Assembly: GCF_003369915.1 (NCBI RefSeq)
Contig: NC_046675.1
Coordinates: 10,106,001 to 10,170,000, forward strand
DNA: 64,000 nucleotides
Origin: Drosophila miranda
Taxonomy: Eukaryota > Arthropoda > Insecta > Diptera > Drosophilidae
Direction of reading: 5' to 3'
Under the pieces are notes generated by a model. The model ran no database searches. It was not told the origin of the DNA and saw only the letters and a program-made list of their open reading frames with translations. A program made the position numbers and the translations under genes. Below are positions 13,371 to 24,747 of this stretch, one piece after another; the stretch's first letter is position 1, and each line of letters begins with the position of its first letter.

Positions 13371-15917
13371 CCCATTCGAAAGTGCGTTAAACTTGTCCAG
13401 TGTCTATGACCGGGCCTTGCTGCCGTCTCCTTGATGGATGGGTCCCTCCTCTGTGGGGGGTGGGGAGCGGAGGAAAGAAACAAATCCCGATTTCAAGCTG
13501 TTTCAAGCTTGTTTTGTGTTGTATGCAAATCGGGGAGACGATGGATAATGGACTTCAAGCAACGGAATTATTGTATCAACAGTTGGTTTAGCATTTAAGT
13601 GTTTTGTGTCCTTTGGCTATGGGTCCACGGCAGTGCTTGTCCCCTGGCTCTTGCCCTGCAACAGTCTTGGTCCTTTGGCGAACGTGTATTTCATCTCTGA
13701 AAGCTCAAGAAGGAAAGCAACTTTTAATTGGGCTGACAACAAAGGGGCCCTTGGCCATTGTCCCAGCTCGCTTCCTGTTAATGCTTGAAGCAGCCAGCAA
13801 AGCGGTTTAAAGGCTGAACAATGGCCAACATGTGTCCCGACCTGGTCAAGTGTCAACCGGCAGACACTGGGGGGTGCCTATGGCTGGAATTTTCCACTGC
13901 AGGCATTCCAAGGAGCAGGCACACTCGAAGGAAACCAATAAAAAAGCTTGGTCAACTTTCAATTGACGGTCAATGGGTTTGTCAAGGCTAAGGAGGGAGG
14001 AGAGAGGACTCTGCTGAAGCCAAGGCCAGGCTAGGGGGAGTCAAATGTGGTTTGGGTTGAGAACATAGCAAACAAATGAACGCAAACGAAGTGCCGAGCT
14101 GCCCAGGAAGTGTCTCGGGACCGGGACCAGCCCAGACCAGACAAGGCAATTACCATAATTGCAGTCATATAAGTAGAAGCCAACACAGATGCCTGAATAA
14201 ATAACTCGATGCATGCTCTGGTTCAAGGGCAAGTATTTTCCGATGCCGTCCCGGAAGGAGTGCAGTGGAGCGGAGTGGAGTCCCGCCAGGAGTTGAATTT
14301 CAAATAGTTGTGCCATTAGTTGTCATTAAATTTGCATGAGTCTCTCTGAGCATCTGCTGCGAGCATCATCGTCTAATGAGCAGTGAGCAATACCCTTTCT
14401 TCTCAGGTGTCCGATTTTGACCCAATTCATGTGTGAACTTGGCATAATTCTCATTGTTTTCGCGCCTGTTTCGCTGTGGTCGCAGCTGTTGCGCGTTTGG
14501 CCGATGGCCAGCTCTTCAGCAGACCAGAAACTATGGCTAAAAGAAGAGCGCCTTCTGTTCTTGAACCCAACCTGGCAACAGAACCAATCGAATAACCATA
14601 AAAATACCCAAATTCAAATTATTCTTAACTCTTTATCATCACTGACAGAATATTAATAGAAATTCAGACGATTTCGATTGATACAAATTCCCCAAAATTG
14701 TTGTGGATAAATGGGATATACCAGAGACCAAGCCCATACTTTGCACTCTATTAGATAAACGATTTATTTTTAGTCTGCTCTGCGACTGGCGCCAAGCCTC
14801 AGCAGAGCTCTGGGGGCGAACAAAATCAATTGGCCCACACAGCGTATGAGTAATGTCGGGCAATTCGAGATAACGAACATTAGCTGATATTAACGTCAAT
14901 TGAATAGAAGATATAGGAGTATATATGCGTAAATATACATCAAACTCTCTTACTCTCCTTTTTCTCTTAATTCTAGAAAAATCTCGAAGAAAGCTATTTG
15001 AAATAAGAGCTCTTTTGTTTTACAAAGGACAGACCATACTGCATGGAAATGTTTTCTATTCTCTAAACTGATCAATATGGTCAAAGAATTGCTCTCCTTA
15101 TGTTAAATATTATTCTGGAATGAATGCATTGCTTTGTTAAAGCAATTACAGTCTCGACATCATTTAGAAATCCGATCATAAAGATCCAAAGATTCATCCC
15201 GTGCCCTATATCATTCAATAACAGATCATTGAACCACAAATTTTGTACCCTCCCTAGAATGCCTCATCATCATCTAATTTATGGCAAGTTGAAATCAAGA
15301 GCGAAAAAGTCACAAATAAATTTCCAGACAACCAAAGTAGCACTCATAATTTACGGATCGTTTAGTATAAAGAAGTTTACTCATCATTTTGCCTGGGGAA
15401 ACACCAAACGTACCCGAAGTCAGCTGACCAGACCAGGAGCTGGGCCCCACATACATACGAGTATAATCTTTTGGCTATAAATTCCTGGCTGAGAATTTGA
15501 CTCGAGTGAGCCCATAAAAATCACGACGTTGATTTGAGTTTGAGAACTTTATCGGACATATAGTCCGATTCCGATTCCGATTCCGATGGCATTCTGTTCT
15601 CCCGGACTCCAGTGTCTGGCTAATTAACTCTTCGGAGACCTATCTAATCTCAGCCCGAAACGGGGGTTTATTATCACATTCATGCCATACTACTAGTGCT
15701 TATACTTAGTTATGTCGCGTGGTCATGGGACCAGATATTTCTGCCTCGAGGCGTGCCAATCTCTTAATGTGCGGGCCAAATTTGGATGTTTTGTCACTTC
15801 AAAGTTAATTCCTTAATTGGGCCCACGCTATGGCGTTTATGGCCAAGGGGATGTCTGTTCCACCAGAGTTGGCCTTAAGGCACATGTCAATGTTGAAATA
15901 GGATTTACTGTTTCAAA

Positions 15918-16586
15918 ATGCTTGCCAGGCTACGCAGGGCTGGGTCGGGCTCCCCTCAGGATCTTCCCAGACTGGAAATGGCAACGTCCTTAGAGGTTAC
16001 CACTTGCAATAATTACCCACTCAAACCTGAACCTGAATCGATTTCCCCCCAGAAATCCCAGGCGGAAGTCCTGCTGAATGAATTGCAGCACCTGGTCTAC
16101 TTCGTGGTCGTGTTCCTACTCTGTCCCCTGCTGATCTTCTGCGGCTTCAAGTACGTGCTCCTGGGCACCAGCCACCTAAATGCGGACATCGGCTCGGGTG
16201 TGGCCACTGTGATCGTGATGCATATCCTGATCGCCGTCTACATGTTCCGCCTGATCTTCCAGCAGGAGTTCTCGCGCATGGAGCAGATCGAAACGCTGTC
16301 CGAGTGGGAGAACATCCTGCCCCAGCAGGCCCAGAAGCAGCATCCCGTTCTCGTTGTTCTCCTGCTGATGTTCTACTGCTCGTTGATCATCGGCTTCCCT
16401 GTTGTCACGTTCTTCGCTCTGAAGTTTGTGGTCCTGAAGAATCTCTTTCTCATCGGCAACATGGATGCCGACATAATATCGGCTATTGGGGCCGTCATTG
16501 CCGTCCACCTAGCAGTTGGGCTGTTCATCTATAGGGTGTACTATACCACCACTTCGGGGAACAGTGCCAATGCCAAGAAAATTTAA
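15918..16586 (+). CDS. VMA21-like protein with two tandem domains
   Basis: An intronless 222-residue protein. VMA21 is an ER-to-Golgi chaperone for assembly of the V-ATPase membrane sector and normally has one domain of two transmembrane helices in about 100 residues. Here the pattern occurs twice. Residues about 54-115 (HLVYFVVVFLLCPLLIFCGF, a loop, then GSGVATVIVMHILIAVYMFR) repeat in residues about 141-210 (VLVVLLLMFYCSLIIGFPVV, a loop, then ISAIGAVIAVHLAVGLFIYR). The second half looks closer to ordinary fly VMA21. Four membrane helices are predicted by eye. The first ATG at 15918 has a good AAA context; the ATG at 15978 is a possible alternative. The lack of introns fits a retrocopy that later duplicated internally, but that is inference. 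A V-ATPase subunit gene lies 3 kb away on the same strand. Confidence 0.75.
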   Translation: MLARLRRAGSGSPQDLPRLEMATSLEVTTCNNYPLKPEPESISPQKSQAEVLLNELQHLVYFVVVFLLCPLLIFCGFKYVLLGTSHLNADIGSGVATVIVMHILIAVYMFRLIFQQEFSRMEQIETLSEWENILPQQAQKQHPVLVVLLLMFYCSLIIGFPVVTFFALKFVVLKNLFLIGNMDADIISAIGAVIAVHLAVGLFIYRVYYTTTSGNSANAKKI

Positions 16587-19500
16587 TGGAACATCCTATC
16601 CCCTATTCCTCTAATGATCTTCATATTTATGACTGCATGATGCCTCAGAGCTCTCCAATTAAAGTACATTCTACAATTTCCTCAACTGGTCATAATTTTT
16701 CCCGAAAGTCTTTCCGTACAAAGTATTTATAAATAGTTCTTAGCATTTCCTGCTTTCATAAAGATCCCCTCCGAAACCGTGGAAATGTTTTCGCAAAATG
16801 CCATAAACACTTCCCACACAATGATTTGTGATTTGTGGAAATGCATAAGTGTTCCCCGGTGCAAAGACATTTCAAAAGTGTTCTCTGGTGCAAAGTCATT
16901 TCAGTTGTCACATGTCGCGTCCAACCACTGATATTCGGACTACTCCTTGACGGGCACATGACACCACAACAGTCTGTTCAGGGACTTTAATGTGGAACAA
17001 AAGAAAGACTAAGACTTTCCGCATGCAAAGTTTATCAAAGTGACGAGCCCCTGACATGACAAGTGCCAGCATTAAATTCTTTCGCCCCTCAATTATTTAT
17101 TGCCTATAGCTGGTGACGCCTGTCGGGGGTCCGTGACTTTGTCCAGCTGTTTAACGGTCGCTCTGCCTGTGCCTTTGCCTGCCACTGCCACGCCAACAGG
17201 TGGCAGTCATGGGTTTGCAGCTGGCCAAAGTCTGTTCTGTTTTGTTGCCATGAGAAATGCCTCCCCTTCGCCATTGACCTGGAAATCAATTGGGAATGTG
17301 ACAAGGGAACCCCGCACCATATTTAAAAATATTTGACCCAGAACATTCGAGAACAGAATTAATACGATTTTACCCTGTTGTTGGCTTGGATTTCAAAATA
17401 AATTAAAGCTATTAAAGCGAAAGTGAGAACACTTAAAAGTATTTTAAATGATGCACAATATTTCTGTATATTCCTCACCATTCGTGCTGTCTTTATCTTT
17501 ATAGTTTCCAAATAGAACACTAGGAAAGGCAGCAGATTAGATCAGGCTGATCTACCCCTCATGGTGTGCCCAATGGAATTTGCTTTAGTTTTCGCTAATG
17601 CTTTGTCTTTGTGCACAGTGACGCCTCTGTGATGGGCAATTACACACGTTAGTGGCAATTATTATTTGATTAACATTTTATTACAGCATTTATGCGATGC
17701 ACACGCGGCGACACAAATGAAACGCGACGCAATTTCAGAACTAAAACGAAACTAAAGAGAGAATTTCAAATTGAATACCATTCGCGATGGAGGAAGGAAG
17801 AAATACGATTATACTGTTGCAGATTTGTGGAAATACTTGTAATGCTGTTTTCACGAAAGCAGCGGGCTGACTGAGTAAACAAAGTGCAAGTAAGCAGCGG
17901 GCCAAGAGCAACAGGTCGCGTCATCTGGTCTCGTCCAGCATCTCTCCAGGCGCATGTGCAATTCAAAGAGAGACGAAACTAATGAATGGTAAGCAATGTG
18001 AGCGCATTTCTGTCTATCCATACGATCTAGGTTAGGTACCGCTATAGCTTTAAATTTTAAGGGGCTTGCAACCATACTTTTGAAGCGCTTCAAATCACAC
18101 GCTCTACCTAAATTCAAATTCAAACTTAACAGACTCCGACAGGGCTGCCATATCGTTCGAAAAATGTGGAGGGGAAATCAACTGCTTTGTGGTCACCATA
18201 CTGTGCAAGCAGTGCATCGGAGGAATATTACACCTGATATCTATTTTACATCATCTTTATAAATATATGTACATTTGCATGTGCTATTATTATTAAATAA
18301 TAATGATAAATATACAAACATATATTAATATGAACAATAATTAGGCAATATTCATCTAAGTTTAATTCAAACGCACAGTTTTTAAGAATCTAAGCATGTC
18401 ATATCGTTCGAAAAAAGTTGAAGGGAAATCGCTCCTATGGTGGTATGCTCCATAGGAACAGAAGAGGTGCGGAAGTCATAATATGTACATCTGAACATCT
18501 TCAAGCCATTCGGTCCTATTTAGTTAATCTCGACCAAATCCATGGGGAACACCCAGATGACTCCAATGATGAAAGCAATCCCGTACTCGTATCGTATTAG
18601 TGTATCTGACACTAAATTGCTGTGAATTGACATTTAAGTCGATTTCCCAACAGCAAATACGAAATACAAAATTTGAATTTCCGCTTCAATTTAAATTCAT
18701 ATTTCCCATGTCCCACAGAGTTGCCACACCGTGGGAAGAAGTTACTTTGCCAATGAGAGCTGTGGGCAACGCCGACTAGCTGTCGATCCCGGAGCTGGAT
18801 AGTTCCACTTACCCGCCAAATGTAAACAAAGATAGAGATACACGACTTCTCGGGACATTAGAATAACAAAAAACCTAAAATAGCTCCAACGTCAAAGAGA
18901 GAACAACAAAAAGACGGCTGTCAAATGGTTGAAGTTTAGGTGTTTCCAATTCGCACGCCCGCCCTACCTGCGACCAAACACAACGGTCATTTTGGCCACC
19001 CTCTGCTAGAACGGCGGCGGCTGGCCTAATCCATTACGCCACGTGACCTTCCACTATTTTAATTATAAATAAATACATAGTTGTCCTGAGTTAGTTACTC
19101 ATGCGGGACATTCTCCGAAAACATGGAGGTTTACTTTTCAACATATAACTTACAAATCAAAGAGCACTCAATACACGTTTTCTGGTCATTTTTACGTTAA
19201 ATTATCTCTTTTCACCCTCACCAATACATCTAGTTAATCCTATCCTATTCCTTATATCCCCAGTAACGGATCCCAGCTCCCCTCGATATCACCATACACC
19301 ATCAGGCCTTCCTGGAATTCCGATAGATGGCGCGTAGCCCTCAGCCCTGGGCCAATGGAACAAATGGAAAACATTTCACCTTTAAAGGCCGTGTTTTAAT
19401 CGAAATATAATATATACATTAAAGTGGTAAATATTTAAATTCGTGTATTTGTTCTGTGTTTTCCTTATTTTAACAGTTGAAAGCAAAGATGTCGAAGTAG

Positions 19501-19659
19501 TTGACTTTGTGGCATATATCTCTCTCAGATCCTATTCAAATCTCAGGATCAGTAGATTACACAGCTCTGGAGTGAAACTCAATATTTATAACAAACAAAA
19601 ACAATACATAATAGAGGAATATCTGTTGAAAAAAAAGTATAAAAAAAGCAGAGGTAAAA
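16587..19659. other. Intergenic stretch with a short direct repeat
   Basis: No gene is supported. A word of about 31 bp beginning CATATCGTTCGAAAAA and ending GGGAAATC occurs at 18149-18179 and again at 18400-18430 with a few differences. The remainder is AT-rich and contains small open frames without protein character. The last 200 bp should include the 5' UTR of the VhaAC39 copy. Confidence 0.5.
18149..18430. repeat. Direct repeat of about 31 bp, 251 bp apart
   Basis: Copies at 18149-18179 and 18400-18430 share CATATCGTTCGAAAAA and end in GGGAAATC. The surroundings are not clearly duplicated. This may be a decayed dispersed repeat or a conserved element used twice. Confidence 0.6.
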
Positions 19660-20706
19660 ATGTCGTTGCTCTTCAACACCGAATGGGGCTACTTGGAAGG
19701 CATTACGCGGGGCTTTAAGAACGGCATGCTGAAACACTCGGATTACCTCGCGCTGACGCAATGCGAGTCCCTCGAAGACGTAATGATGAACATCCAGGGC
19801 ACCGACTACGGCAACATCTTTTCCAACGATCGCAAGTTCAGTGTGGAGCTGATCGAAAAGCGGCTGGGGGAGAAGCTTCTTAATGAGTTCAACTACATCC
19901 GGGCCCACTCTACGGATCCATTGAGCTCGTTTCTCGAGTACATCCGCTATCCATACATGATCGACAACGTGGCGCTGCTGATCGCGGGCCTGAACAACAA
20001 CCGTCCCATGAAAAGACTGCTCGAGATGTGCCATCCATTGGGCTACTTCGATCAATTGGCGGCCATTGAGGTGGCCATCAGCTCGGTGGAGCTCTTCAAT
20101 GCCGTGCTCATCGACACGCCGCTGGCCAAATTTATTCCGCCAAACTTCCACGAGGAAACCTTTATCCAAATTGATGTCGAGATTGTCCGGGGCGTGCTCT
20201 ACCGGTCCTATCTGGAGAGCTTTTACGCCTTCTGCAAAGGCCTGGGCGGGACCACGTCGAACGTGATGTGCAAGCTGTTGGGCTTCGAGGCGGACCGCCG
20301 GGTCATAACCATCACCGTAAACGCCCTGCCCACTCACCTGACAGCCGAAGATCGTCTGAAGATGTACCCCACATGCGGAAATCTGCCCGATCTCGCGCTG
20401 CAGACCCTCTCCGAGGTCAGCGACTACGACCGGGTGCGCGATGTTTGCAACTTTGCGGGATACGGCGACATGTTCGATAACATCGAACGGGACACGGACG
20501 GACTGATCGGGCTCGAGGACCGATTCCTGATGGTGGAGGCCAAGAACAACGTGCAATCGTATCTGCAGCAGTTCCACTACGGCATATTCTACTCCTACGT
20601 GAAGCTGAAGCAGCTGGAGAGCCGCAACATCATCTGGATATGTGAGTGCATTTCGCAGCGTCAGACGGATAATGTCAATGCATATATTCCCATACCTTTG
20701 GATTGA
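19660..20706 (+). CDS. VhaAC39-2: V-ATPase subunit d (AC39) copy, intronless
   Basis: A single-exon gene for 348 residues, the usual length of the V0 subunit d (AC39/Vma6) family. This subunit forms the cap on the c-ring and links the central stalk to the membrane rotor. Family landmarks run the full length: GYLEGITRGFKNGMLK near the N-terminus, LTQCESLEDVMMNIQGTDYG, YPYMIDNVALLIAG, CHPLGYFDQL, LIDTPLAKF, YLESFYAFCKGLGGTTSNVM, FEADRRVITITVNALP and QQFHYGIFYSYVKLKQLESR. No frameshift or stop is seen, so it looks functional. The intronless form and its divergence from the ubiquitous VhaAC39-1 suit VhaAC39-2, known as a testis-biased copy in D. melanogaster. Orthology is inferred from memory, and another retrocopy is possible. 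The ATG at 19660 is preceded by AAAA. The neighbour at 15.9 kb is also V-ATPase related. Confidence 0.85.
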   Translation: MSLLFNTEWGYLEGITRGFKNGMLKHSDYLALTQCESLEDVMMNIQGTDYGNIFSNDRKFSVELIEKRLGEKLLNEFNYIRAHSTDPLSSFLEYIRYPYMIDNVALLIAGLNNNRPMKRLLEMCHPLGYFDQLAAIEVAISSVELFNAVLIDTPLAKFIPPNFHEETFIQIDVEIVRGVLYRSYLESFYAFCKGLGGTTSNVMCKLLGFEADRRVITITVNALPTHLTAEDRLKMYPTCGNLPDLALQTLSEVSDYDRVRDVCNFAGYGDMFDNIERDTDGLIGLEDRFLMVEAKNNVQSYLQQFHYGIFYSYVKLKQLESRNIIWICECISQRQTDNVNAYIPIPLD

Positions 20707-21530
20707 GTTCTTGAACAATTAAGTTTGATTTTCCACTAAACGTTTTGTGTGGCAATCTTTATAGTAAGGTTTTTAATAATTAAATAGAGTTGGTTTCGCT
20801 TAAATTACGAAAGAAAGTGTCAAAACTCCGAGTACATACATGTATTGATTGGTACAAATTAAAAAGGGCATTCCCCTTTCAGTCTCAACATGACAGATGC
20901 CAGTTCTTTCCATTTGAACCTTCCCCCTAATCTTAGTTGTGTTTTACTTGAACAGAAATGAATGGATTTGATTACATTATCCACCTTCAAAAACTCTAAT
21001 TTAAAATAGAACACTGGCGGTAATCAGAGCCCGGAGTGCGCACCTGTAGAGATATGTATGTATGTACATATGTAGATACCCGTCCCTCATAACCGCTAGT
21101 GTTTGGCCCTGCCCGATATGTACTGACGAGAGAATTCAGAATAAGTCGAAAGTCGATTTCGTGGCTAAGCTTCCCGAACCGAGCCCCAAGCGGGTATGGC
21201 ATCGCGAAATCAGATTCTGGTTTTCCTGCCACTTCCTCCGTTGGTTTTGGGCTCAACTCTCAGTTGGAATCCGCGATTCTAGCCCGACAGTTCGAGTACA
21301 AAAATAAGGCCAAAACAAACAAAAAACGAAAAGAAACCGAAGAAAAACAGAGCCAGCAAAGTGCCCGAATCTGACGAATGAATCATCTTCGGTTTTTATG
21401 GTCGTCGTGAGTGTGTTTTTCATTTGATTTTTTTTCGTTTTACGTAGATATTTTTCCAGCCGCTCTCGAGAGTCGAATCGAGCCTCGTCTCTCGGGCCGC
21501 CTCCCGAGCATGGAGAGGGTGGCCCTCGCT

Positions 21531-21558
21531 CCCACCCCCGCCCCCGCCCCCGCCCCCG
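21531..21558 (-). repeat. C-rich hexamer run, possible G-quadruplex on the minus strand
   Basis: CCCCCG is repeated four times after CCCACCCCCG. The complementary strand therefore has five runs of three or more G spaced by one base, which satisfies the usual G-quadruplex pattern. It lies about 3 kb upstream of the Myb/SANT-like gene. Folding in vivo is not shown. Confidence 0.6.
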
Positions 21559-23019
21559 TATGTGTGTGACGGTTTTTTATCAACAAAACTATTTATTCGA
21601 AGCTCAATATTATATAGTCGCAGGCAGTAATAAGTCTGCAGTGACAGACATCTGTGTGCGGGCGTGTTCTATATTATGTACTACAAATGCCTGCCCCGCT
21701 CTGCCCTGCCCGCACACAGTCCGTTCATGCTCTTTCACATGCCAGAATTTTCATTCAGCGACATTATACATTATATTCGAACTCGTACAGCAGATATGTA
21801 AATCGACTCTCTGTGATGCGTAATTCATGCAAAATATGAGAAAGGTTTTCCGCATTTTCCCAGCCATGTCGCCTCTGCCCGGCTCAGCTCATGCTCGGCT
21901 CTCTGTCTATGGAGTGGAGTTCAAGTTTCCTGTTCTGACTGGGACTGTGGCTGTGGCTCCTCTGCCGCACTCTACTCTCTACATAGTCCGCAATACTTGT
22001 AAATCTAGTTTCGACTTCAGACTTCAGGCAATGAGATGCGATACCCATTCCCATACATACCCATACACAGAATAAGCAACCCTAAAACTACAATCCAAGG
22101 AAGCTCCTCAGCAGAATGCGGACCGTTGATATATCTGAACAAGAATTCACAGCCCAAAAAAGATTTGCCATCGAGACAAACAGTGGAACCCACAAAAGGT
22201 TGCCCCCTCACCTGTAGATTTAGTGGAGTGGATGGTTCTTGAAACCTGATCTCCCAGGAATCTGTGACAGAAACCTTGTTTTTTGCTGTTGAAAAACTTC
22301 TTTCAAATTCAGGAAAATACACATGTGAGAGACTCCACTGTATGCCTTTCAATACTTCAGTAATTGTGGGTCTTCGCAATAACTTACAGATTTAAGTTGT
22401 AAAGGTACGAAAGTAGATAAGATGAAGATTTGAATCATGTAAATATTATTTAATAAAAGAAAAAACAGAAACAATAGGAAACTTTACGCTTTTTCAGTTA
22501 AATCTTTCGTGCCCAAAAATGTATCATCCCTCATATTATGTCATCATTAAAATAAATTGAAAGAATATGTAAACGAAAATCGATAGTGTTTGATGCATGG
22601 AATTTACTGGCTTTTTTCATATCAACATAAGTTTGCGAAATTCCGAATCATCACACCATAAAACATTCCATTCCGTACATGTGTGTATCTGTCAATTTGC
22701 ATATCTGTATTTATTATTTTTTTTTTTTTCGAATAACCCCGTTCTTGAAACAAGAGAAAAATATAATACATAATACGAATAAAAATAAAAAATGCCGACA
22801 GCCACGAAAAATATAACAACAGACTGTCTCTCGCCGCAATCTCTCAACAATCTCAAAAACAACTAGCCACCATAACCATTTATTTGTGCCTTTCTGAAAA
22901 TATAACACCGAACCGAAGCACACATAATATTCACATCTGCACACACACAGACGCAGCAGGTATATATACATATATATATATATAGTTTGGATTTTGTAGG
23001 CCCGTTCGTCGCTTTCGAG

Positions 23020-24709
23020 TTTTGAAATTCAGTATCAGTATTGAAATCGTCGTTAGCGACGGTGGTTGCTTCGATTCCGCCGTTGGTTGCTCTTCGTTTT
23101 CTGAGTGTGTGTGTGGCGCTCTTTCTTTCTCTCTCTCGCGCTGGTAAGTAAGTGCAAGTGTGTGTGTGCCTGGCTAGTCATTTGCTGAATAATAGTTGAA
23201 TCTTGAAAATTGTTTTAAAACTATTTAAAATCACGAAAGTCAGTTTTAGAAGCAAGCAAAGGCTCTGGAGCACACTGAAGGGGCTGCCATGTGAGTTGTC
23301 AATTGGCTTTTATTCAATTTCAATATGGATATAATTGGGAAATTTAATTCACTTGTTCTTTTTCTTGAAAAACTTCTCAGCACACACATAATAAGCGTAA
23401 ATTTGTGCTCGCTCGCGACCGTGTCTTCGTGTGTGTGTGTGTGTTTTTTCGTGTTCGTGAGCGCAGCTTGTTCTCGTTTCTGCGCTGGTTCAAGGTATGT
23501 CGATGCGAGGTGACGAATTTCCGTTAATAGAGTGACATATCTACCTGTGCCGTGCCCGCTCCCGTGCTCTACAAGTGTCTCTCTGCAGGAGGAAATAGAA
23601 AAAAAATATGACATTGAGAGGAATACTTCACCCTATATTATTGCACCATGCGTTTCGTTCCGTTGTATCTCTGCTTATTACAGTGGACACAAAAAATTTA
23701 ATTTTAATTGGATATTACATACCCGCTCTGGGTTCAGTATAAGTTGTGAGTGAATGCTGCCCCGCATCGAATAAATCCAATACAGTCGTGGTTTCAAACC
23801 AGATGTGCCCAACAGGACCCACAGTCCAATAGGTCTGACAACCCGTTTTGTTTTCCAAGACCCCGTGACCACTGTACCATTTGCAAATCAATCTCAAGCC
23901 GCGCGTTATATTCGCAATAAATGCCAAAAGCTGGAAAATGACGCAAAAACTTTTGGAATTTTTTCGAATTTTGCCCCTGCCATTATCCCTTCTTCCCCCT
24001 CGCTGGCACCGACATGAATAAGCTCTTCTTCTTGTACATAATTTGGGATATTCTTTTGTGCTGGTTCTCATAATTTCGTATTTCTTGTGCGCCATTTCTT
24101 TGAATTTTGTGCGATTGCGATTACGCATCGGCAAAAAAAGAAGCAGCTGTGTGCGCTTACACTTAATTTCTTTTGAATGTATGTATATTACATATCCGTA
24201 TCATATTTACGAAAACACTATCTCAAGAAAGAGTTCAGTTCAGTTCTATTATTGAGCGACTTCTTGATTGTTATTTGGTATGTGTGTGGTGCGACTGTGT
24301 CGGTTGCATGGTCGTATTTTTCGGGCCATTATTCGTTTTGAAATTCGTAATCAAAATCGATAAAAATATATATTTCCTCAGTTCTAGATTCGTTACCTTT
24401 TTTCTTCAGTTTCCCACTGGTATGTGTGTGCACGATTGGGGGCATGAGGGTGTGTTGAAGGGTTTTGGAATGTGTTAAACAGTCGGAAACACGTGTCAAC
24501 ATCATCCACATTTCATGGTCTTGTACGCTCCAACTCAAACATACTAACGTTTCTATGGAAGTTGCGCCCAAAGGTGGTGGATTTCCAAAGTAGAATTGAA
24601 ATACTTAAAATATACTTACAGACATGCGTGTACAATATTTTCCAAATACCATAAGTTTCCAATATTTTCAAGATTTTCAAAGCTAATCGAAATATGGTTT
24701 TCCTTATAG
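23020..24709 (+). promoter_or_regulatory. Candidate 5' UTR exon and leader intron of the Myb/SANT-like gene
   Basis: TCAGTATCAGTATTG near 23031-23045 resembles an insect initiator. A CT-rich leader follows and ends at a strong GTAAGTAAG donor at 23144. A TTTTCCTTATAG acceptor ends at 24709, 38 nt before the ATG. The leader intron would be about 1.6 kb. It is inferred from signals only. Confidence 0.35.
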
Positions 24710-24747
24710 ATTTTACGGAGTGATTTAATATCACTCATGCTAGAACA

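Larger units (their letters stand above)
6329..15917. other. Long non-coding stretch upstream of the minus-strand gene
   Basis: No coding exon is supported in these 9.6 kb. Open frames here, including a 118-codon frame at 15124-15480, show no domain or sensible composition. The stretch holds a CTG run near 8372-8396, a DRE-like site at 9150-9157, CA repeats near 9363-9376, an ATCTGT hexamer run near 12555-12580, a TCTAGAC-rich block near 12790-12830 and a GGATACACAGAG-type minisatellite near 13297-13370. It most likely contains 5' UTR, promoter and first intron of the minus-strand gene plus intergenic DNA. The true first exon was not located. Confidence 0.4.
20707..24747. other. Intergenic and 5' UTR stretch before the Myb/SANT-like gene
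   Basis: No coding exon is supported. It contains a C-rich hexamer run at 21531-21557, poly-T near 22717-22730, TA repeats near 22965-22983 and TG repeats near 23105-23170 and 23430-23445. A likely non-coding first exon of the downstream gene ends at a GTAAGTAAG donor at 23144, and an acceptor at 24708-24709 would open the exon carrying the ATG at 24748. Confidence 0.45.

Noticed and set aside
15124-15480. 118-codon plus-strand open frame with a real ATG
   Set aside because: Composition is random-like, there is no domain, no splice partner, and it lies in an AT-rich intergenic stretch.
19636-19644. TATAAAA word just before the VhaAC39 copy
   Set aside because: It is only about 20 nt before the ATG, so a start site at the usual distance would fall inside the coding region. 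It is taken as part of an A-rich leader.
19579-20718. 379-codon minus-strand open frame opposite the VhaAC39 copy
   Set aside because: It is the antisense shadow of a GC-rich coding exon. The plus strand encodes a full AC39 protein.
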